From UBA3263 sp964549975 (lineage in GTDB: Bacteria > Bacteroidota > Bacteroidia > Bacteroidales > Muribaculaceae), in assembly GCA_964549975.1 (NCBI GenBank), contig CAZJWM010000023.1:1-22759 (forward strand): DNA of 22,759 nucleotides. The letters run 5' to 3'. The first letter of the stretch is position 1. Every line of letters starts with the position of its first letter. The translations under genes and the position numbers were made by a program. Positions 1 to 4,201 of this stretch are shown here, in pieces. Below the pieces are notes generated by a model. That model was not told where the DNA came from. It saw only the letters and a program-made list of their open reading frames with translations, and did no database searches.

Positions 1-61
1 AACTCACCATGGCCACCGCCGCCATAGCCACGGCCGCAGCCCTCCATCGAGTGATATTCAT
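1..61 (-). CDS. 5' end of a probable exported protein gene (partial, runs off the window)
   Basis: An ATG at position 61 (minus strand) opens a frame that stays open to the window edge. It encodes about 20 residues: MNITRWR, then a run of Ala, Val and Met. A basic start followed by a hydrophobic stretch looks like a signal peptide. It begins 19 nt after the NVEALA stop codon, so the two are probably cotranscribed. In Bacteroidales, NVEALA genes are commonly followed by exported beta-propeller lipoproteins, but too little is visible to say that here. A glycine-rich reading exists in a second frame, so the frame choice is uncertain. Confidence 0.4.
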   Translation of the reverse strand, partial: MNITRWRAAAVAMAAVAMVS

Positions 62-80
62 AAGCGTTTTATCTTATAAA

Positions 81-350
81 TTAATGAGTATAGCAGGAAG
101 CTTGCGTACCATAGCCTTCCCATCCCTCTATACGCGTGCAGGATGAGCAATCCACATACGCGCGATTGTAATTCTTTTTCGCGCTACTGTGACATGGTAT
201 TGATGAAACGAGCTCCTCGTTTTCAGTTAGAGCCTCGATGTTTGCCATAGCAGTGGCAGACAATACGACTTCCGGTTGAGTCGGACGCGATTTGATGTAG
301 CCAACAGCTACCACGAGTACTGTAATTGCAGCAAAAATTACTTTTTTCAT
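81..350 (-). CDS. NVEALA-family small exported protein
   Basis: This 89-residue protein has an N-terminal signal-like segment (MKKVIFAAITVLVVAVGYI) and then ANIEALTENE at about residues 36-45. That is the hallmark of the NVEALA family (Asn-Val/Ile-Glu-Ala-Leu), known from Bacteroidales. The C-terminal half holds four cysteines (about residues 53, 68, 71 and 87, with a CSSC pair), suggesting a disulfide-bonded exported mature peptide. The family's function is not established. A promoter lies directly upstream (382-412), and a second exported-protein gene starts 19 nt after the stop. Family assignment is confident; role is unknown. Confidence 0.85.
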   Translation of the reverse strand: MKKVIFAAITVLVVAVGYIKSRPTQPEVVLSATAMANIEALTENEELVSSIPCHSSAKKNYNRAYVDCSSCTRIEGWEGYGTQASCYTH

Positions 351-381
351 AAAATATTGTGTTTTAAATTATTGGTTGCTG

Positions 382-412
382 CAAAGCTAATCAATAGAAT
401 TGAATAATCCAA
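382..412 (-). promoter_or_regulatory. Promoter of the NVEALA gene
   Basis: Read on the minus strand, TTG at 412-410 and TAGCTTTG at 389-382 are separated by exactly 20 nt, the Bacteroidetes sigma-ABfr form. Transcription should begin near 375, about 25 nt before the start codon. The -7 box and a copy of it at 412-419 form an inverted repeat (GCAAAGCT/AGCTTTGC). Confidence 0.75.
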
Positions 413-431
413 GCTTTGCGAAAGAATCTGT

Positions 432-484
432 CCCATAAATTTACGAAACGCGTCACGCTGTGACACGTTTCGTAAATTTATGGG
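432..484. repeat. Nested palindrome, copy 1 (longest, near perfect)
   Basis: Arms 432-456 and 460-484 (25 nt each) flank a 3-nt centre. Only one of 25 arm positions is mismatched. The outer part is CCCATAAATTTACGAAACG and its complement; the inner part is GTCAC-gct-GTGAC. It shares its core with the palindromes at 621-659 and 769-803. It does not end in a T-run on either strand, so it is not an ordinary intrinsic terminator. Confidence 0.9.
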
Positions 485-734
485 TGCAGTCGGCAGCAAA
501 ATAAACTATAGGCACTCCGGTGGCGCCGAGTGTGCCAGCCCTCCGACCTGACACACGGCGCGCCCCCGCCGCGCTTGGCCGCCCCCGACACTACCCCATC
601 ATCTCCGCCAAACCCCTCCCATTTACAAAACATGTCACACTGTGACACATTTCGTAAATACGAATGTTCGGTATAGGGCGGCGATGCTTATTGCCTTTTG
701 GATGCTGTTTGCGCCTGAAAAAATTGTGCAATAA
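485..734. other. Intergenic stretch between palindromes, no gene seen
   Basis: Apart from palindrome copy 2 inside it, this stretch holds nothing I can assign. A 62-codon minus-strand frame starts at 779, but it runs through two palindrome copies and has no family features, so I do not call it a gene. The part from 525 to 620 is notably C-rich (runs of CCCCC), unlike the AT-rich flanks. Confidence 0.5.
621..659. repeat. Nested palindrome, copy 2
   Basis: Arms 621-638 and 642-659 flank the centre ACT. The inner TGTCAC/GTGACA is perfect, the outer ATTTAC/GTAAAT is perfect, and three mismatches lie between. It matches copy 1 in GTCAC-n3-GTGAC and in TTTCGTAAAT on the right arm. It lacks the outer CCCATAA extension, although CCC sits just outside its left arm. 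Confidence 0.85.
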
Positions 735-765
735 TTGGCGATTCGAGTAAAATTTTATATCTTTG
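735..765 (+). promoter_or_regulatory. Promoter of the AAA ATPase gene
   Basis: TTG at 735-737 and TATCTTTG at 758-765 are separated by 20 nt. Transcription should start near 772, which places palindrome copy 3 at the very 5' end of the mRNA. Confidence 0.75.
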
Positions 766-768
766 CAA

Positions 769-803
769 TTACAAAACATGTCACATTGTGACGCATTTCG
801 TAA
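769..803 (+). repeat. Nested palindrome, copy 3, forming the ATPase mRNA 5' leader
   Basis: Arms 769-784 and 788-803 flank the centre ATT; 13 of 16 positions can pair, one of them as a G-U wobble. It repeats the GTCAC-n3-GTGAC core and the TTTCGTAAAT right arm of copies 1 and 2. Because it lies between the predicted transcription start (about 772) and the ATG at 809, most of it would fold as a hairpin just before the start codon, or act as an operator at the promoter. Confidence 0.85.
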
Positions 804-808
804 ATACG

Positions 809-2062
809 ATGTACATCGAACGCAACCATTATTTAGAGAAGCTCATCTCGTGTCGACACAACGGGATGATAAAAGTAGTGACCGGAGTGCGACGTTGCGG
901 CAAGTCATTTCTCCTGTTTGAGATATTCACCAAATGGCTATCCGACAACGGAGTAGACAACGCGCATATCATCCAAATCGACCTTGAAGACCGTCGAAAC
1001 AGCTCGCTGCGCAACCCCGACAAACTGCTGGCGCATATCGACTCGCAGATACGCGACTCAAAGATGCACTACATACTCATCGACGAAGTGCAACTCGTTG
1101 ATGAGTTTGAAGACGTGCTCAACAGCTATCTAAAAATGCGCAATGCCGACGTTTACGTCACCGGCAGCAATGCGAAATTTCTATCCAAAGATGTGATCAC
1201 CACATTCCGCGGCCGAGGCTTTGAAATCAGAGTTTTCCCTCTGACCTTCCGCGAATTCTTCTCAGCGTTTCAAGGCACGGCGCAAGCAGCCTACTATATG
1301 TATAGCCTCTACGGCGGACTGCCACAGGTGCTGACACTCGACACGCCCGAACTCAAGTCGCAATATCTGCGCGACCTCTTCACCGAGACCTATCTCAAAG
1401 ACATACACCAGCGCCACACGCTGAAACACGACGAAGAGATGGACGCCCTGCTCAACTTCATCTCATCGTCGATAGGCAGCCTGACCAATCCCAACAAATT
1501 GGCCAACACAATGAACTCCGTGATGCAATCGCAAATCACGCGGGCTACGGTGAGCACATATTTAGACTATGTGTGCGAATCGTTCATCGTGGAAAAGGCC
1601 GTGCGCTACGACCTCAAAGGCAAACGCTATTTCGACACGCAAGCGAAGTATTATTTCGCCGACATGGGCCTGCGCAATGCCCGACTAAATTTCCGACAGA
1701 CAGAGCCAAGCCACATCATGGAGAATATCATCTACAACGAGCTCCGCGCCAGAGGCTACAATGTAGACGTGGGGGTGGTGCCCGTGATACGCCGCAATGC
1801 CGCCGGGGAGCAACAGCGCGCCCAGCTTGAGGTGGACTTTGTGTGCAATCAGGGGAGCCGCCGCTACTACATCCAATCGGCCTATCGCATGATCGATGAC
1901 GAAAAGGTCAAACAAGAAGAGGCGTCGCTGCGCAACGTCGACGACTCATTCAAGAAAATCATTGTGGTGGGCGACGAAGTGCCGATACTACGCTCTGAAT
2001 CAGGCATCACCACCATCAGCATCTACGATTTCCTGCTCCGCGAAAACGCGCTGGAGTTGTAG
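809..2062 (+). CDS. AAA ATPase with C-terminal DUF4143 domain
   Basis: The 417-residue protein has an N-terminal AAA domain. Its Walker A motif is GVRRCGKS (residues 26-33) and its Walker B is ILIDEVQ (89-95). A sensor-like TGSNAKFLS and the GRGFEIRVFPLTFREF segment follow; both are typical of this family. The C-terminal DUF4143 part (about 200-400) contains ENIIYNELRARGYNVDVG and then EVDFVCNQGSRRYYIQ, which resembles the nuclease-like fold at the end of these ATPases. An upstream GTG at 788 is in frame, but it lies inside the palindrome loop and arm, so ATG 809 is the better start. The family is abundant and often multicopy in Bacteroidales; its cellular role is unknown. No partner gene lies beside it. 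Confidence 0.9.
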   Translation: MYIERNHYLEKLISCRHNGMIKVVTGVRRCGKSFLLFEIFTKWLSDNGVDNAHIIQIDLEDRRNSSLRNPDKLLAHIDSQIRDSKMHYILIDEVQLVDEFEDVLNSYLKMRNADVYVTGSNAKFLSKDVITTFRGRGFEIRVFPLTFREFFSAFQGTAQAAYYMYSLYGGLPQVLTLDTPELKSQYLRDLFTETYLKDIHQRHTLKHDEEMDALLNFISSSIGSLTNPNKLANTMNSVMQSQITRATVSTYLDYVCESFIVEKAVRYDLKGKRYFDTQAKYYFADMGLRNARLNFRQTEPSHIMENIIYNELRARGYNVDVGVVPVIRRNAAGEQQRAQLEVDFVCNQGSRRYYIQSAYRMIDDEKVKQEEASLRNVDDSFKKIIVVGDEVPILRSESGITTISIYDFLLRENALEL

Positions 2063-2124
2063 GGGCGATGGGCCTACGTTTGCGTTAATGTCGGTTAAAT
2101 GTAGCATGTTTGTAACATCGAGTC

Positions 2125-2155
2125 TTGCACAGTCCAAAAAGAATGCGTAACTTTG
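2125..2155 (+). promoter_or_regulatory. Strong promoter of the 2162-2540 RNA
   Basis: TTG (2125-2127), a 20-nt spacer and TAACTTTG (2148-2155) match the Bacteroidetes consensus exactly. The box is identical to the one before the tRNA-Ala gene (15241-15248). No protein gene follows on this strand before the terminator at 2505-2540. Confidence 0.8.
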
Positions 2156-2161
2156 CAGTCG

Positions 2162-2540
2162 CAAAAGCCCCGGTACGCGGGGTGTATGCAAGTGTGAAAA
2201 AGAAATGATTTTACGGTAATTGCAATGTGGCGGTTCTCGATCCGCCAAAAATGGTTAAACTATCAACAAATGTCTGCTATCACAATTAAGTGCTGTCTGG
2301 CCAAAGCGTTGCTCTCTGAGCAAACACTTATTCCCATTCTATAAAAGCATTTAATGCGGTGCTGCTACTCCATCTCGCAGCCCGTCAACCGGCGTGCCCT
2401 GCCCGGCACGACAACGCCCCGGTTCGCTTACTGATTCGGCGCACCGGAGTGAAGACATACCTGAAAAGTAAATCAAAATAGCCCAAATTTGTAAATCGTG
2501 TGGTGTCTCGTGCTCGTGAGAGTACGAGACATTTTCTTTT
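2162..2540 (+). ncRNA. Putative structured noncoding RNA, family unassigned
   Basis: A consensus promoter and a strong terminator bracket about 380 nt without a convincing protein gene. The stretch is rich in perfect hairpins: CCCCG/CGGGG near 2170-2185, TGGCGG/CCGCCA near 2227-2247, TAAGTG/CACTTA enclosing TTGCTC-tct-GAGCAA near 2288-2331, and CGTGCC/GGCACG near 2391-2410. I looked for the signatures of RNase P RNA (GGAAAGTCC), tmRNA (encoded CCA end, tag frame) and SRP RNA (the GGAAGGAAGCAGC loop) and found none. 6S RNA cannot be excluded by eye. Two short same-frame ORFs lie inside: 2225-2344 (39 codons, MWRFSIRQKW start) and 2354-2434 (26 codons). A small protein or leader-peptide role is therefore possible but weaker. 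Confidence 0.6.
2505..2540 (+). terminator. Intrinsic terminator of the structured RNA
   Basis: An 11-bp stem (GTCTCGTGCTC paired with GAGTACGAGAC, one G-U) closes on a GTGA tetraloop. The tail ATTTTCTTTT follows directly. Confidence 0.85.
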
Positions 2541-2559
2541 GCCCCCGGCCGAGCAGCCG

Positions 2560-2597
2560 AAAATTAATCAGGGGCAATGCTCACGCACCGCCCCTGA
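2560..2597 (-). terminator. Terminator of the DUF4465 gene
   Basis: TCAGGGGC (2568-2575) and GCCCCTGA (2590-2597) form an 8-bp stem with an inner TGC/GCA pair. On the minus strand TTAATTTT follows. It lies about 30 nt past the DUF4465 stop codon and faces the terminator at 2505-2540. Confidence 0.65.
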
Positions 2598-2627
2598 GAG
2601 TCAAATATTATGGGATGTGTACAGAAT

Positions 2628-3599
2628 TCAACGGATTTGCACCTTGGAGGAGCTGCCGCCCAGAACCTTCACGTAGGTGCCGGCAGGGAGCTGAGCTCCG
2701 GCGGGCATGCGCACGCCTTGCAGGGTGTAGTAGACGGCAGCGGCGGTGTCGGCCTTAGCGGCAACTTCGCTGATGGAGCTCTGGTCGGAGGCCACCACGG
2801 TGAAGCGGTCGAGGCAGACGTAGGCTGCGGTGTTCATGCCCCAGTCGCCGGTGTCAGAGGAGTCCATGGTCAGGTGGATGCCGCCGATGTTGCCCAGCGA
2901 TGAGAGGTCAACCTTTTGCCAGGTGGTGGGGATGTTGGGGGTGAAGCCGCCTTGGCCGTCGCTTTCGCTGGTGGCCAGAGTGAAGGTCACACTCTTGTCG
3001 GTGGATTCCATTTCAGAGTCGAGGGCGGTGAAGGTCACGGTGAAGCTATCGTTTTCCTGATTGAAAGCGCGAGCATAGCCGTCGCCGTGGAGGCAGCCGT
3101 AGTAGGGCCAGGGGTGCATGGCCACGTAGATTTCCTTGGCAGCCATGGTTTCGTCGGTGCTCAGCCAGATGGTGCTGCTGTTGGGGCCGTACCACGACGA
3201 CCAGTAGTTGATCAGATAGGGAGCTCCGGGTTCGGCCACCACATTGCCGTCGGCGTCGACTTCCACGTTGCCGTTGGCGTCAACTTTCACGGCGCCACCG
3301 GCCATGTTGCCCCACTGGTGGGCGGTCCAAGTGTTGGTGGGTTCGGTGTAGTCGGCGGTGTCGGTGCTGATGCTGGGGAAAGCGCCGCCAAAGTAGGAGC
3401 CGAAGCCATTGTGAGCAGCGCTGAAGATGTCCACGTCGACGGTCTCTGCGTCTTCGCTATAGACCTCGGTCCAAGCGCCGGTTTCTTCGGAATAGGTGAA
3501 TTCGCCGCCACGCAGATCCATCACGTGGACGTCGCCCACGGCAGCTGCAGCGGTGGCAGCGGCGGCTGCCATGAAGCTCAGGAGTAAAGTTTTTTTCAT
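2628..3599 (-). CDS. DUF4465 secreted protein with C-terminal sorting domain, under cobalamin riboswitch
   Basis: The 323-residue protein has a signal peptide (MKKTLLLSFMAAAAATAAAA). A DUF4465-type body spans about residues 45-275; landmarks are FGSYFGGAF, YLINYWSSWYG, a VTFTALDS segment and a final CLDRFTV strand. The last 30 residues (YYTLQGVRM, LPAGTYVKV, KVQIR) match the sorting domain of type IX-secreted or cell-surface Bacteroidetes proteins. A complete cobalamin aptamer lies on the same strand between its promoter and its start. The gene should therefore be repressed when B12 is plentiful, and the product probably helps capture or handle cobamides at the cell surface. I recall DUF4465 genes near B12-transport loci in Bacteroidetes, but could not check this. 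No TonB receptor or BtuFCD genes are in the window. Confidence 0.85.
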   Translation of the reverse strand: MKKTLLLSFMAAAAATAAAAVGDVHVMDLRGGEFTYSEETGAWTEVYSEDAETVDVDIFSAAHNGFGSYFGGAFPSISTDTADYTEPTNTWTAHQWGNMAGGAVKVDANGNVEVDADGNVVAEPGAPYLINYWSSWYGPNSSTIWLSTDETMAAKEIYVAMHPWPYYGCLHGDGYARAFNQENDSFTVTFTALDSEMESTDKSVTFTLATSESDGQGGFTPNIPTTWQKVDLSSLGNIGGIHLTMDSSDTGDWGMNTAAYVCLDRFTVVASDQSSISEVAAKADTAAAVYYTLQGVRMPAGAQLPAGTYVKVLGGSSSKVQIR

Positions 3600-3867
3600 T
3601 CGATCTAAAAGTTATAAGATTGATTAAAATGTTTGTTAGTTTCGTCTATCGGGCATAATGTCGTCCGACTGACAACTTCGAATGAAAAAAAGACGCGGGG
3701 GGGGATGGGTAAATAGCCACACCAATGCTACGGCGCACTCGGCGCGCTGCATCAGCTGCACTCTATTATCTAATGTGTAGACCACACACAATTGGAGATG
3801 TAGGTCGACCCGGCTCTAATCCACGAAAGCTGTCAACGGATATGTCTTTCGGCGCGCAAGCACCTCT
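3600..3867 (-). other. Long mRNA leader between the cobalamin aptamer and the DUF4465 gene
   Basis: About 268 nt separate the end of the aptamer from the start codon, which is long for a riboswitch-controlled gene. I see no clear intrinsic terminator and no credible ORF; the best is 38 codons, low-complexity. On the minus strand it holds a run of eight C (3704-3697), then GCGTC, then seven T (3691-3685). A box TAACTTTT near 3620-3613 is one base short of a -7 element, so a second promoter close to the gene is possible. Confidence 0.5.
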
Positions 3868-4052
3868 GTTCGGACAGGTTTTCTGACTTGCTCCACGTTG
3901 GCGGCGCCTTCCCATCAGCCCGAGGGCCAACAGTGGCTTGAGAGCCGCAACGATTGCCAACGCGCAGTGGCGTTGGCGCGGAACTTACAGCAGCGGGTCT
4001 GTTCGAGACTTTCACTCGATTCCCTTGCGATGCCCTCCGGCATCTTCCGAAC
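3868..4052 (-). promoter_or_regulatory. Cobalamin (adenosylcobalamin/B12-box) riboswitch aptamer
   Basis: On the minus strand the conserved elements appear in order: AAGGGAAT (4026-4019) with GTGAAAGTC after it, CCGCTGCTGTAAG near 3996-3984, GCCACTGC and GCCACTGTTGGC (the P6-type arms), GGGAAGGC (3913-3906), and the B12 box region GAGCAAGTCAGAAAACCTG (3893-3875). A 7-bp P1 helix closes the aptamer: GTTCGGA (4052-4046) pairs with TCCGAAC (3874-3868). All core elements are present, so it should bind cobalamin. The predicted transcript starts almost exactly at P1. Control would fall on the DUF4465 gene, the only gene downstream on this strand. Confidence 0.93.
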
Positions 4053-4059
4053 TGCGCCA

Positions 4060-4090
4060 CAAAGTTACGACTTTTTTCCGTGATATGCAA
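4060..4090 (-). promoter_or_regulatory. Promoter of the riboswitch/DUF4465 transcript
   Basis: On the minus strand TTG (4090-4088), a 20-nt spacer and TAACTTTG (4067-4060) match the consensus. It is nearly a mirror copy of the promoter at 4112-4142. Confidence 0.85.
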
Positions 4091-4111
4091 CCACCCCGCC
4101 GCGTTGGGGTC

Positions 4112-4142
4112 TTGCAAATCACGAAAAAAATGTGTAACTTTG
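4112..4142 (+). promoter_or_regulatory. Promoter of the SGNH-hydrolase gene
   Basis: TTG (4112-4114), a 20-nt spacer and TAACTTTG (4135-4142). Transcription should begin near 4149, about 50 nt before the chosen ATG at 4202. Confidence 0.85.
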
Positions 4143-4201
4143 TGACGTAAAGCTAATCACAACTGTAAAATCAACCCCTACTTATTTTGATTCACATTCC
4201 C

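Noticed and set aside
621..659. CRP-type binding site
   Set aside because: The TGTGA and TCACA half-sites are in the opposite order and spacing from a CRP site (here GTCAC precedes GTGAC with a 3-nt centre).
591..779. A 62-codon minus-strand gene
   Set aside because: Its codons are largely palindrome copies 2 and 3 read through; it has no family feature and no promoter of its own.
2916..3587. A 223-codon plus-strand gene opposite the DUF4465 gene
   Set aside because: It is Gly/Val/His/Ala-rich antisense sequence; the minus strand has signal peptide, domain and sorting domain.
4053..4147. Phase-variable invertible promoter
   Set aside because: The promoters lie within the inverted arms and not between them, so inverting the short central spacer would change nothing. 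No recombinase gene is nearby.
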